This document shows positions 38,830 through 50,535 of a stretch of DNA of 64,000 nt, in pieces. The position numbers and the translations under genes are program-made. This stretch comes from Cardinalis cardinalis (Eukaryota > Chordata > Aves > Passeriformes > Cardinalidae): positions 806,001-870,000 of the forward strand of contig JACDOX010000052.1 in the NCBI GenBank assembly GCA_014549065.1, written 5' to 3'. The notes beneath the pieces were generated by a model, which had not been told where the DNA came from, did no database searches, and saw nothing but the letters and a program-made list of their open reading frames with translations. Numbering within the stretch: position 1 is the stretch's first letter; each line of letters starts with the position of its first letter.

Positions 38830-39330
38830 CATTCATCACTTGTACAATGGTTGTGAACTGTAGCTTTTCCAAACCTCACATGTGGGAGGAAACATTCTCT
38901 GCTCACATATGTCAAGGCATTACCAATTCTGACCATACCTAGTTCAGTCTCCCCAGGGCTTTCCCCAGCCCTGCCCATGGCTTAGAATCCCATAGCATCC
39001 CAGACCAAGTCTAGCAGTCCCCACTCCAGTCATGCCATAGAAGTGCTTAGTTCCTGAACTGTTATCTTGGTTTCCTCAACCTGTTATGTTGCTTTTATCT
39101 GATGATGCACTGGACTATTAAACAGGAGCTGTTTCTGTTCTCACCAGCTCTGTGCTCTCCTGTTTCTAGCCCCCTTTCTCTTCCCACGTNCCCAGGGAGT
39201 AGTCCAGCTCACTGTTCCCTGACACTGTGTGTATGAACACAGATTTACCTAAAAATCCCAGGGGCATTCCTACTCCCCCCTGCTGGCAGCTCTCCTTTAA
39301 ACCTGGGTTTTCTTTCTCTCAGTTCAGTTA
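38830..39330 (+). mobile_element. Possible LTR fragment, plus strand
   Basis: Composition shifts to GC-richer sequence. An ATTAAA polyadenylation-type signal (39117-39122) follows a GCTTTTATC TATA-like sequence (39091-39099). It is itself followed by a C/T-rich stretch with CTGTGCTCTCCTG, an arrangement seen at the U3/R/U5 junctions of avian LTRs. I cannot match it to a specific family, and the ends are guesses. A 61-codon open frame inside has no recognisable domain. Confidence 0.3.
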
Positions 39331-40089
39331 TCTGAATTGGTGCAATGGAGGTCAAGACAATGGCATGGTTAACAAGAAGAGCAAGGCAGCTAACAACAAG
39401 ACCATTCATTGAAAATCTGAGAAAGAAGAAGAACCAGAACTCTGAGTGGTAGCTAACTCACTCCTAAGCCTGANTTATGAAAGTTTTATTCACATTTTTT
39501 TCTTAGAAAATTAGAGCTAGTGACCTATCTAGTGATTACTATGACTGACAATTATGTGTGCATTTTAAACCAAGCAAAAAAGACTAACAAAAAGGTTCCC
39601 TACCCTTCTGCCCCAAAACAGGAATGATGAACATATAGTTACTAGTAAATGGCTTGATTTTGTCTCCACANATTGATTTTACCAGCCTAGGAAGACAATT
39701 TTTAGATCACTTCAACAGCATTTTCACTCCACAGAAACCATCGCGTATCATAGCTACCTCCATGAGAAGTAATTCTATCAATATGAGTATACTGCAGATT
39801 ACACTTCAAATATACATAAATCTCATGCCTGCCTTAAAAATATACACAGTCCATCAGTATGGATAAATAAAGTTTATTCTTTACATTGTCTTTGCTCATA
39901 GTTNTTTCTAAGTCCTAGAGACTCTCTGCTGAAGGCTGCAGAGCACCACTCTCTATAAAGCCCCAGTCCCTACTTGGTGGGTTTACTTAAAAGGGGATTA
40001 AAGTACGGCTTTTCCCTGAGTTAGGGGCACAGGAGAAATGTGACATTGTTCTCAGAAGATTAAAAAACAAGCTTGTAAGCTTTATAAGA
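39331..40089. other. Non-coding DNA, nothing recognised
   Basis: No gene or repeat is assigned. The part just left of the next LTR (39915-40020) is GC-richer, with TATAAAG at 39955-39961, but is unassigned. Confidence 0.5.
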
Positions 40090-40212
40090 ACAGTGTATTA
40101 GCATAGAATTTTCTCACNGCAGCCCTCCCAGAGCTGTGCTGTGCACTGGCAGCTGGAAAGGTGCTGCAGTGGTTTGGGTGATGCTGGGCAGGGCTGGCGC
40201 AGCAGCAGAGCT

Positions 40213-40265
40213 GTCTCAGCCTTTCCCCCTCCCCATCAAGGGCTGGGAGGGGGAAAGGCTGAGAC
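40213..40265. repeat. Perfect 21-bp inverted repeat (hairpin) in LTR
   Basis: Arms 40213-40233 and 40245-40265 are exact reverse complements over 21 bp (left arm begins GTCTCAGCC, right arm ends GGCTGAGAC), separated by an 11-base loop. The pyrimidine-rich left arm pairs with a G-rich right arm. The other two related LTRs show no such structure at the corresponding place. Confidence 0.97.
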
Positions 40266-40294
40266 AATAGCCTGGGAGGCAATAGCCTGGGAGG
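40265..40294. repeat. Perfect two-copy 15-bp tandem duplication
   Basis: CAATAGCCTGGGAGG occurs at 40265-40279 and 40280-40294 without mismatch. It starts at the last base of the hairpin's right arm. Confidence 0.95.
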
Positions 40295-40348
40295 GGACAC
40301 AGCCAGGCCAGCTGACCAGAACTGACTAAAGGGATATTCCATCCCATG

Positions 40349-40356
40349 TGATGTCA
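40349..40356 (+). promoter_or_regulatory. CRE-like site TGATGTCA in LTR
   Basis: One base from TGACGTCA, 7 bp upstream of the TATA box at 40364. It occupies the position of TGACATCA in the related LTR at 4963. Confidence 0.5.
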
Positions 40357-40363
40357 GGTCTGA

Positions 40364-40370
40364 TATAAAA
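40364..40370 (+). promoter_or_regulatory. LTR TATA box TATAAAA
   Basis: A consensus TATA box in the expected place, downstream of the AAGGGATATTCC and CRE-like motifs. It would set a start about 25-30 bp downstream. Present activity is unknown. Confidence 0.6.
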
Positions 40371-40689
40371 GCTAAGAGAAGAAAAAGCANTGGAGGAGGG
40401 GCATTAATTACTTATAGTGTTTGCCTTCCAAAGCAACTGCTGCACATTTTGAAGCTCTGCTTCCCAAGAAGTGGCTGNACATCACTTGAGAATGGGGAGT
40501 AGAGGAAAAGCTTTTTTCCTCGTTGCTTATACATGCACAAACTTTAATTTTTGTTTCAGTAAACTACCTNATCTCAACCTAAGAGCTTGTTTCCATCTTA
40601 TTTTCTCTCCCCTGTCCAACTAGGAAGAGGAGTCGTAGAGTAGCTTAGTGGGCAGGCACCTGGTGTTCAGCAATGGTCAACCCACCACT

Positions 40690-41280
40690 ATCAGGAACTT
40701 GGCAAAATGTAAAGCTATCATTAATCAAAAGAAACAGTTTCATAAAGCATTAACTTAGCAAACTCTAACCCATTCAACTATAAATTGCCCACATTTCAAG
40801 AAGAGGAAATTAGGTGTAGAAATGGAAAAAACAAGACAAAGAACAAAATAGAGCTACCGCCTCTTTGATCCAGTGTGGTCTCACCTACCTTGAAACCCAA
40901 GAACNAAAGAGACACAACCCTGTGGGTCGCTGGTTTTTATCTGCTTTAGCGTCCTGTGGCCACCCCCTCCTAGGAGAGGCTTTTGGTTTTATCAGCACTC
41001 TATGGCGAGACTGGGGCTCAAGGGGTAGGTGTGGGGTATTGCTTCAGGTGTGCCNGTGACTGACAGCCATGCTGGGCTAGAGGCTCCAGGGTGTGGGGTG
41101 TGCAGTACTGCACCTCTCACTTTACACAGAATTTGCCTAGATCCTCCTCCACCCACACACCTGAATTGTTTTTACCCTGTAATCATNTTCTCCAGTCTCT
41201 GTCTCCCTGTCTTTCATAGTCCATTCTCTGCTCTGGATCATGATCTGTTTGGTCAGTGTAGTTCAAGGCCCATTTAAATT
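40690..41280. other. GC-richer unclassified block
   Basis: From about 40850 to 41280 the sequence is GC-rich compared with its flanks, with C-rich and G-rich patches (CCACCCCCTCC at 40961-40971, GGTGTGGGG twice). It may be another degraded LTR or retroviral fragment, since it sits beside a solo LTR. No motif lets me assign it. Open frames of 64 and 82 codons have no recognised domain. Confidence 0.3.
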
Positions 41281-44200
41281 CTTTGTGATGGTTTCATTGA
41301 CATCAAATAGCGTATAAGTAAACAAATTTCAGACCAATAGTGCAGAGTACTGGAGTTTGCATACTTAAAGAACAGAGGAGGGACTGAACATCATGGCATC
41401 TTCTGTTTGCTTAACACAACTTTCTAATTGTTGCCAGATATGTGTAAAATCACTAAAGGCACCATTTTTTGTAAGGACCTTTTCTTTCTCTAAACTTTAT
41501 TTTTGCTCTTCTGGTTGGTTTGAAAAAAAAAAAAAAAAGAAAAGTAAATAATATGACAGAACTAGGCATTTCCAAGGATTTTTTTCTACTTGTATTCACA
41601 TTTCCTTGGATCACTGCAACTTTGCTGTGAAACGACAAGGTGCATTCTAAAGCTGAAAACCAGCAAAGAAAGATAAAACAGAACACAAATGGGCATGAGA
41701 ACTAGCTGAGATAGTGTATACTGTTACATTTGAANTTTACATTTGGTTCCTGCTTCTTTTTCTCTGAACTAAAATGTTCAGCTGAAATGTTTCTTTGGCA
41801 CCAAGACAGTCNTTTTTGTTCATTGTTTGTGATGCCTAGCACAGTGGGATGTTGGCTTGTGACACTGCCTGTTAGACAGCCCACAACACAATAGGAATTA
41901 TAAAGTTAACTTAGCATTGCTTCTAACCCACTATGTAGACAGAAATGGCACATGTTTTGGGATTAGTTATGAATATTAGGAGGCAAGAATCTTTGCTTCT
42001 TTAAAATAAAATATGTTGCTCTCCTGAGGAAGAATTCAAATTTTAAGGAGCAAGAAGGACTGTCCCCTANCCCTCTCCTCTCTCTACATTTGTTCAGCAC
42101 TTCCAAAGTGGAAGTATTTTTTCATTTCCTTTAAAAATCTTTGATATTAACACAAGCAGAGGAGAAAAACAGGTAGAGTTAGAGCTGCCTCTGCCACTGG
42201 TCATGAGTACAAATTCCTAAGCCATCAACACTGGGAATTTTAGGATGCTTCAAATTAGAGAATATGGTTGATCATGTCTTCCTACATTTAAGAAAGAACC
42301 TAGCAGAATCCTGTCAAGTTTTTTTTTCTTAATAGTATAATATTTTTTCCAATACTCTTATAGACAAGCATTTCTGCCACACATATGCAGAATTATATAT
42401 TAGTTCTGTATTATACCCTTGCACTATACAAGTACAATGACAAGGCTGTTGCTCTTAAATAGCCACTGTAGGGTGGTGGTGATGCATGCAGCAGAATCAC
42501 ATCAGCTAAAGAGAGCTCTAGCACTCAATTCTAATCATGCCTAGTGCCTCTGGTCTGCTCTGGGGGTTGCACACTGTAATTAATTGCAGAGCACTTTACT
42601 GCAGGGACATGGTATGGGAGCCAAGGACTAACATCACTACAGAAGCATTTGGCTCAATTTTTCTATTGACTATTTGGAAGTATTGCTTCTAACAAATAGT
42701 TCATCATAGGAAAAAGCTTTTCTGATTAAGCAATTGCAACACCAGATTTAAACAGTTTTCAGAGCTAATGCATTTTCATTTTACAGAAATGAAAGCAAAA
42801 AGGATCAAATTGATCTGTGCTTCTTCATCTCTTAAATGTGCAATGGCAGAGGCTGTAGATCAGAACTTGCCCCTAACAAAGCACAAAGTGTGCCATAAGG
42901 ATGAAAGTGTCTCCAAAAATCATTCTTTGACCTCGCTATTACAGATAGTACTTATTTATATTTTTTGCTGTCTGTAATTTCAGTATCACAGTAGTGTCCA
43001 CCAGTGTTCTACAAACAGTGTTTTACAAATACTTCCTAATCTGATGAATTGCCTTTAGCTTCACGTTCATATTGCCTTGTCCAATGCGTTTTTTTTCTAT
43101 CATCCAGTCCTCTGACCAAGTATAAGCTACTTCATGACCTTGGCTCATTTATCTTTTCTACTACCCTTCTCAGTTCACTTTTTCTCTTTTTGCTAGAATG
43201 GCACACTATCTAAAGTTCTGCAAATGATATATTAATATCATCAAAATTCTACAGTGTCTGGACTCAGTAATATCTAGAAGACTAGATACTAAGGACCTGT
43301 TCCCCTTTATTTAGAAGAGAAATCTGTGGTATGTACCACGTCATATAATCTTAGAGTCCCTGGATGTGGGGTGAAGGAAGAAGAAATAAAAAGTCCCCTA
43401 GCTCACTGCCCCACTGTAGTAGGCTTTTGACACTTTGTAAAGGCATAAGTTCAGAACAGAATGGTGTGGAGTGATTCCTAAAGGCTCCTCTTATAATTTA
43501 AAAGGGTATTTCAAGTCTTCAGTATGTTTCAGAAGGCAGCAGCACTTTTCAAGTTTGCAGCACAACACTTGTTTTAAACTGAAATTGTCTATCCTCAAAT
43601 TTTAGCTGTTTGCATTTGTTGCTCATGGTTCAAAACAGCACGTCTTTACTTTTGCAAGTCTTAAACAATCCCAACATATTCATTCAGTATGACTATGCAT
43701 CTCAGGAAGGGACTCCCCACACATTTTAAGGTACTATAAAACAACACCAATCAAATAGCAACCAATAGAATGATCTGTCCTACTCCTTCCCTGCTCTGTC
43801 ACTTGTGTCTTTGCAAATTTTCATTAAGAAGGTCTGAGGAAAAGCTGCAAATGAAACTACCACAGATGGAAAAATTATTTCTGATCAGTTTCCTACTCTG
43901 AGGAAAAAACAATGGGTAGAGTATAATGGAGCANAGGGAGCAAAGACCTGCATGTCTCAGAGGGAAGACTTTTTTTAAGTATGTATGGAGCTATGAGTTC
44001 CTTCTGAAAGATTGGTTTTGTAAAGTGAGCTAGAAAAGTAAGAAAAAGCAGTTTTGCACCACCATGAACTTATGATAGCCGAACTGTTTTTCTCCTGTGT
44101 TTATCCCTAACATCTAAGATTTTATTTTTATTTTATAGTATATTAAGATAGCAGTAATATGTAAAGCAAAACAGTGTGAACATTGTTTATGCCTCAGTAA

Positions 44201-45096
44201 ATAAATAACATTGATTTATATCAATTTGACTAGAACTAGGAAAGAATCTGCAAATGTGTATTTCATCTGCTAAAATACTGCTGGAATTTGAAGTTAGAAA
44301 AAGACCTTTAGAAAAACTAGAACACTTTCCCATGTGATCAAATGAATATATGGAAATATATTTAAAAAATATATAGAGAAATATATTTAAAAATATACAA
44401 AAGCAAACTCTTACACATAGATGATTTTAATATTATCAAGGCATTTAAAAATCAGGAAACATTCTTGTTTCAGCCTACAGTGTTAAAATTACGTAAGGCA
44501 CAGACTTCATAGGAAAACTGGGTGAAGGAAAGATTCTTATGAAGTATTTTATCATGTTCTACTGAGAAACAGAATGAGTGCTGTGGTGAAAGAACAGACT
44601 TTTTCACCCTGTGTCAAACACACCTGCAGACAATAAAAGAAGACTGACACTATTTTCCACTCATGCAATCTCTTCATCATCTTCTTAAGTAGACAACACT
44701 GAGACAATGCTGTGACAACAAATATTTGCTATCTTCAATTAACTGATGCTATTGGATTAGTTTATTTTAGCATCTTGTCTCCCTCTGTTCAAAATGGTAT
44801 TTCTGAAATTTTACTACCATCTATAGCTTCTTGGGCTTCAATGGACTACATTTCTTGGAGAAGGGTAGCATTGCTTTTGGTTTGTAGATTATAACTGAAA
44901 CTGTTCCCTGAATGAAGCCATTTACTTTGAGTACACTTGCTATATTTTTCGTATTGAAATACAAATTTTCTGGNGTAATATAATTTAGAAAAAATATCAT
45001 GCCTAGTCACAGGATTCTACAGCATTTGTCTGTTCAGCTGTAACTTTGATTGTATGTATTTTTCTTTGGGGGTGGGTTTGCTTTTCCATGTAATGA
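41281..45096. other. AT-rich non-coding DNA
   Basis: There is a poly-A run at 41523-41538 and an A/T-rich imperfect repeat at 44343-44400. The stretch 42470-42640 is complex and non-repetitive with GTAATTAATTGCAG (42577-42590), and could be a conserved non-coding element. No gene is recognised. Confidence 0.5.
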
Positions 45097-48000
45097 ATGA
45101 TTGCCTTTTGTTTGTTTGCTTCTTCTACTCTCCACAAAAGAACCACTGAGATTTCTACAGAGGAACTTTTAGATGGCATGAGATGTGACTTCAGGTCAAA
45201 TCCAGAGATTATTTACACCAAAACAATAAAATGTATTGCATTTTATAGTGGTTTAAGTCTGGATCACAATATTGAAGCTTTTATGAAAGGAAACCACCTA
45301 TCATCATTGCAGTACTAGAGATCCAGCCTTCCATTGTATTAGTTATACAGACAAATCCTCCAGCAATGNACTGAATATTTCCTTTTAACATTTGTGTGAT
45401 GTTCAGTAGACCATTTACAGGTTCATTTTATTTGAGAAAATGTACCACATTTATCTTATCCTGTGCAAGTCCTGCATGTCCTATGACAGTTTTCATTTAG
45501 ATGGTTATTATTCACTTCTTTTTTGACTTCCTATTCTTTGCAGTCCTGTCTGGTGATGGAATTTCTCCCTTTAGTAATTCTTTTCCATTTTGTATGGACT
45601 CCATTCCTCTGCATGATTGAATTTATCCTGTTTATATACAAACCAATCTTGGCAGGTTAACTCTTTCAGTACTTACATCTGCAGACACCCAAAGGCTGCA
45701 CACTTTTGCTTCTTGTCTGTTTCCAAAAAATTTATTGGGTATGTGCAAAGGGAAATACTGCCATTTTTATTCTGGACAAATATAGCTCAAAGTCACAGAA
45801 CATTAAAACAGATGAGCCTCTTTGTCAGTTTTGAAAATATAATAACTATTTGTTCGACTGTGGCTTTTCTTTTGAGATGCAGCACTAGCTCCTTTATACG
45901 TCTGTGGTGCATGTAAATTATTGAGCTTCACGTAACTTTGACAGTTCTTGCTTTTACATGTAACTAGTCAGTAATTAAAACACACAAGTCTGAAAAAAGA
46001 TTCATCATACTATTTTACATTTGATTCAAACTTTAAGCCTTAATTTGTGGTTTTGTTTTGTTTGTTTGCTCAAAGTTTCTAGCCAAGGTTTTTTAATGCA
46101 GCCTAAGTTAAGCTTACGCTTTTTCACAGACTCTATTAAAAGTACAGCAAGCCTTAATTTTCTCTGTGAATTTACTTGATGTTACACCAGTACNACTTTC
46201 AAAATGTTGCTGGTATTATTTTTTTTATGTGAATCCATCCGTGTGGTAAGCGGTCAGAACAGGATTTCCATAAGGTTTGGATCACTTGTTTGACCTGCAA
46301 GGTAAACTGTGAGCAGGTTGGTAAACAGGAAAGTGAGTCATCTTTAGCTCTGTGAGGAGACTGGACAAATCAATAAAGGGGTGCCATGGATGTATGAAAG
46401 CAGGGGATTGGATTCACCTCAAGTTTTCATCTCTTTTTCTATTTCATGGAATTAGGTTTTCCTCACCCCACTTGCATTTATCCCCTCAAGACAACCCATT
46501 AGTTGAATTCTGTTATGAATAGCTCTAAGTTTCCTTATTGATCACAAAATTTGGTCTTCTTACCTAAGCTTTTTGTTCTTTTACTTAGCAGTTATGTAGT
46601 TTGCTACTTCTTCCAATTATCCTTTGCTAAGGATATTTGGCCTGGTTGNTCGGTGTCAGAGGAGGATCAGGACCTAAAACTCCCTTTTGCTTTACTGTAT
46701 TTCTCTTTTCTGCTTCCTCATAGTTTTGGGATGAAACAAAACAAGTTCTTTAATGAAAATCTCTTCTATTCTTCTGACTACTTGTATTCCATTCCTCATT
46801 TCTCTCATTTGGCATATGAATTTCTTAGCTGTTGTACATTTAGCACTTCCCAATCTGTTCTCAACTGTCCAGATGTTATTAATTAGATCTGGAAAATATG
46901 ATGCAAAACCCTCTCTCTGACTATTAGCTGGAATTTAAATATGAATGAGGATCCCTACTTGACCTTGCTGAGGCAAAGAGCGTTAGTAATTCTGCTGGGG
47001 CTTCTTACAGCTGAATTTAAGGACTCTTCTGCTAAATGAACTTGTGCGAATTTTTTGAGGGAAAACTTTCTAATTGCATACAATTTTTTAAAATGCAAAA
47101 ATTAGTATTATTTCAGTAAAGAATTAAAGTATCATAATATTTTTTTGAAAAAGGCAGGTAAAAGTGAAAACTAATATAAACTTNATGGAAGGTATAATTT
47201 GTTCAGCTTTGCCCTAATTCTTGCAAGCATACTTTTAAAGGGAAAGTCTGAGAACGTTTAGGTTTGGGTTTTGTTTTTTTGTTTTTTGTTCTGATTTGGT
47301 TTGGGGTTTTTAGAAAAGAACTTTAATTGTGGGGAATGCTGAAAAGTATTAAATAATTCAGGTTANGCTTCTTGTAATGATGTTTAATGTTTTGCTAAAA
47401 ACGTACCACTATAATATACAGAGTACTTTTTGATAAATGATCTAATATATGTTTATTAAATGTAAAATATAACATGTACATTAACGTACATATCTACTGA
47501 ATCATTGAGGGAAATCTTCTTTCCTAATGTAGACCAGGCGTGGAAGTTGATTTGGTGATCTCACTGTGCCAAAAGCATGAAGGGGGCTTTCCCTGACCTT
47601 TTTTAAAGCTGCAAAAGCCCCTGGNTCCCAAAAAATTCTGCAGTTCAGTTTGCAGCTATCATTTTGGGAATGATTTTTCAAATCTTATTGGATACAGCAG
47701 ATGTACATGCATTTAAGGTTTTTTTTTTCCCCGACTTAGAATAATTCAATGATAGACACATCCTGCTACTTTTTATTGTCTTCATTTCATGTGAGATCTG
47801 GGAGTAATCAAATGCTCATGATTAATAAGAATGTAAAATTGTCATTAATAGTTCTGTTACTTCTTTAGTGCTGGGACACATTTCCTGTCACACCTTCTGG
47901 GTGTCACTTTGGGTATTTTAGGTAGTGATGTTAGAATAAGCAACTTTAGTTGGCACATAGCTGTTTTCAAGGTTTTCACGATCTAAGCTAATACATTAGC

Positions 48001-48784
48001 AATGCAACACAAGCACTATTATTTCTAAAATGTGATTACTTTGATTAATGTGAAAATATATTATTTTTAGGCTCAGAAATGTGTTAATCTAGAAATCATC
48101 ACTAGAAAATGCCTTAAATCCAGAGAAAATGTGAAATTGGTATTTTTGTCATTCCATTCAAAGATACATTATAATTTCAAACTTATTACAAGTCAGTTCA
48201 ATACTTCAGCATAATGTTAGTGTCCCGTTATCTGTGTTTCAGGACAGCACATTTTTAATATCCTTCTTACTCTATCACTGTTAGAATCTTGCCCTGTTCT
48301 TTTCTTAATATTCTCCAATTGTCCTTTTTGTCTGTATGNACATTAAGTCTTAATCACATAGTGTTGAAGACTGCTGTGGCTATATATAGACTTTCATATT
48401 TACAATATCAATACTGGCTATCTGCAGACATAAAGATTGAGATTTCTCTTTTTTATCTGTGTATTTATTTNTGTAAAATAATTAGTGTATACATACCTAT
48501 GTTACTGTACATATACTCATGCTTCATGATGATTCTTTCCTCTCTTGTCAGGTTCACAAATCATAAATCAGAATTTCAACTACATTATGAATATCACTTC
48601 AGATATGACATTGACTAAGATTTNTTAAGGATAAATATTTATACACTAAGTATAGTGTATTATACATTATAACTTTTCTTCTTATTTCCTCAGACTTTTT
48701 ATGTCTTTAGATCAGATAATCATTTTTTCAACATAGTNGCATTAAAAATAATATATATAGATTAATACAACCATTATTTTTTTG
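45097..48784. other. AT-rich non-coding DNA, open frames without support
   Basis: Open frames of 73, 99 and 111 codons (45097-45318, 45617-45916, 46551-46886) are hydrophobic or AT-driven and have no recognisable domain. A GT-rich patch lies at 47256-47315. No transposon is recognised, although 46620-46670 and 46230-46400 are somewhat GC-richer. Confidence 0.5.
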
Positions 48785-49650
48785 TATCAGACCTGTGGAG
48801 GCTTTTTAATCCAGACCCCTACCCAGAGAAGTTTTTATTAGGTTTGTTGCTCAGTGCTTTGTCCAAAGAGAGAGGTTTCAGAACTTCTTGAGAGTTTGTC
48901 CAGCTTTCTTAAAAAAAAAAAAAAACCAACAAAACCACACACCCAAACAAAAATGAAAAACACAAATCCACCTTACTATCTAACCAGTATTTTCACCTTT
49001 AAGGGGAGTATAGTCCCATTTTCTCTTTATTCTTTGATCAGATAGCTGTGCACATATATAAACACATATCTGTTCTCCTGAGCTTTTTCTTTTCCAAGCT
49101 AAACAGACCCAGTTCTCTCAGCCTGTCCTTATGTGCTCTGTGCTCCAAAACTTAAGTCTCTGGGCAGCCTCTGATGGACTTATTCTAGTATGCAAGTATC
49201 CTTCTCATACTGAGGAGTTCAAAACTGGACACAGGATTCCAAATGGAGTCTTAGAAGNGCTGAATAAAGGGGGAATATCTCTTTCCTTATCCTATTGACT
49301 ACATTCTAAATACAATCTGGGATGCATTGAACCTCCCTCACAGCAAGACTACATTTCTGGGATATTTTCCACTTATTTTTCACCTGGATCCTAGATTTCT
49401 TTCTGCAGAAATGCCCTCTAGGCAACTCTCTCCCAGTCTCTACTGCTTGCCTTGGGTTATTCCAACCTGGATGAAGAATGTTGCATGTGTTTTTATTTAT
49501 CTTCAGGAGGTTCTTGTCAGCTCATGGCTCCAGTGTGAACAGGTGTCCCTGTGAAGAACAGCCTCCAGCAAATTGCTTGCTCTTCTCATTGCACACAAAC
49601 TTGCTGAGAATNAACTTCATTCCACACACCAATCACTGAATCCCAGAGCA
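48785..49650 (-). mobile_element. Old CR1 LINE fragment, minus strand
   Basis: The plus strand carries reverse-complement CR1 blocks in CR1 order. They are 'gttgctcagtgctttgtcc' (48845-48863), 'ttttccaagctaaacagac' (49091-49109), 'tactgaggagttcaaaactgg' landmarks (49208-49228), 'atgcattgaacctcc', 'caggaggttcttgtcagctc' (49505-49524) and 'aaacttgctgag' (49597-49608). Identity to the CR1 pattern is visibly lower than in the other copies. It is broken by indels and by an A-rich and C/A-rich insertion (48911-48965). The covered region corresponds to the middle and end of ORF2 and the 3' UTR, with no intact frame. The left end (3' side) has lost the terminal repeat, and the right end is approximate. 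Confidence 0.78.
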
Positions 49651-50089
49651 GGTGATTGTGGGATATAAGACAAGNATATTTCCCAGCATGGGTTTTCTAT
49701 GTTCAGAAAGTAGTACAGATATTTCACTGGCCTCTTAGGAATAATGCAAATTCAGCATAGAAATGTCTCTTATTAAAAACACTAAGATGGTATTAGATAT
49801 AAATTGGTGTAAATTTGACATTTCATTGTTTTTGCTGAACAAAAATATTTTTAGAAGTTCAGATTTGGTTGCAGTTAGAAAATATTTTTAGATTGTTCCT
49901 CTACAGCATGAAAATCTCTTAAGAATTTACACTCACTGAAACAGTCCTGGTGATACAAAGCTTAGTACTGAATTAATTAGTTGATCATGATTTAGTATAT
50001 CAAATAGGATTAAATGAAAATGTTGTAGAGTTTGGGTTATTCTTGTAAGAGTTCATTATTCTATTGTTGTTGCTTTTTGTTTTATTCTA
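49651..50089. other. AT-rich non-coding DNA
   Basis: Nothing is recognised between the CR1 fragment and the GC-rich block that follows. Confidence 0.5.
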
Positions 50090-50535
50090 TTAAACCCAAG
50101 CTTTTAGACTCTGTCTTTTAACCCTTTTGGCTCTCAGAGCCATAGGGACACAAGCAGGCCTTAATGACTTAACAAGGCACCTGCAGGGCTGTCCATCCAC
50201 ACCCTGGCCNGTGCACCCAGGATGCCCAGCTGGGCAGTTCTTGGTGAGCTGTGCCCAAGGTGTGCCTGTCTCCAGCCTTGTCTCTCCTTGCTGTGTGACT
50301 TCCTGCCCAACATGCAGGCACCTTGTCTCCTGAGGTTCNCTGTCACTTGGTTCCAGGCTTGTCTGTGGACCTGTCTCTTGCTGATCCTGATTGGATCCCA
50401 TNAATTGGACTTCAGATCTGCTTTTTTCCCTTGTCTGGGGCTGTTGCTGGCCCACCTTCCAGAAGCTGGCTTTGGTCAGAACCTGTGGAGCATGGCCTGC
50501 ATCGGGGTCACCAGCTCATGGCTAACCTTCCCTTA
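50090..50535. other. GC-rich unclassified block
   Basis: This sharp-edged, GC-rich segment has both strands open for over 100 codons in places (104 and 142 codons on plus, 121 on minus), which is expected for GC-rich sequence with few stops. On the minus strand the motif GAGACAAGG recurs (from 50323 and again about 50 bases on, near 50277), hinting at internal repetition. On the minus strand it could be a retroviral LTR or the tail of a satellite. I cannot assign it, and see no protein domain. Confidence 0.3.

Larger units (their letters stand above)
40090..40689 (+). mobile_element. Solo ERVL-type LTR, plus orientation, variant subfamily
   Basis: This is related to the LTRs at 4963 and 8203 through the shared block 'gggaggggacacagccagg...aagggatattcca' (40289-40340). 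It carries a CRE-like TGATGTCA (40349-40356), a good TATA box TATAAAA (40364-40370), a leader resembling 'ttccaaagcaactgctgcac', an AGTAAACTACC and CTCAACCTA region (40557-40581), and a 3' end of GGTCAACCCACCAC near 40689. The 5' third (about 40110-40300) differs from the other two copies and contains a perfect hairpin and a 15-bp duplication, listed separately. No retroviral genes adjoin. Open frames on both strands (86 and 62 codons) are by-products of the GC-rich U3. Confidence 0.75.

Noticed and set aside
41523..41538. Poly-A run as the tail of a processed pseudogene
   Set aside because: The sequence upstream has no recognisable coding similarity, and no flanking direct repeats could be read.
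46551..46886. Open frame of 111 codons, plus strand
   Set aside because: Composition is Phe/Leu/Ser-rich, as expected from a T-rich strand. There is no domain or splice context, and the frame contains an ambiguous codon.
47256..47315. Telomere-like GT-rich sequence
   Set aside because: There are no TTAGGG tandem units; it is irregular TTTGGGTTTT-type low-complexity DNA.
48289..48618. Open frame of 109 codons, plus strand
   Set aside because: AT-driven composition with two ambiguous codons and no recognisable domain or supporting signals.
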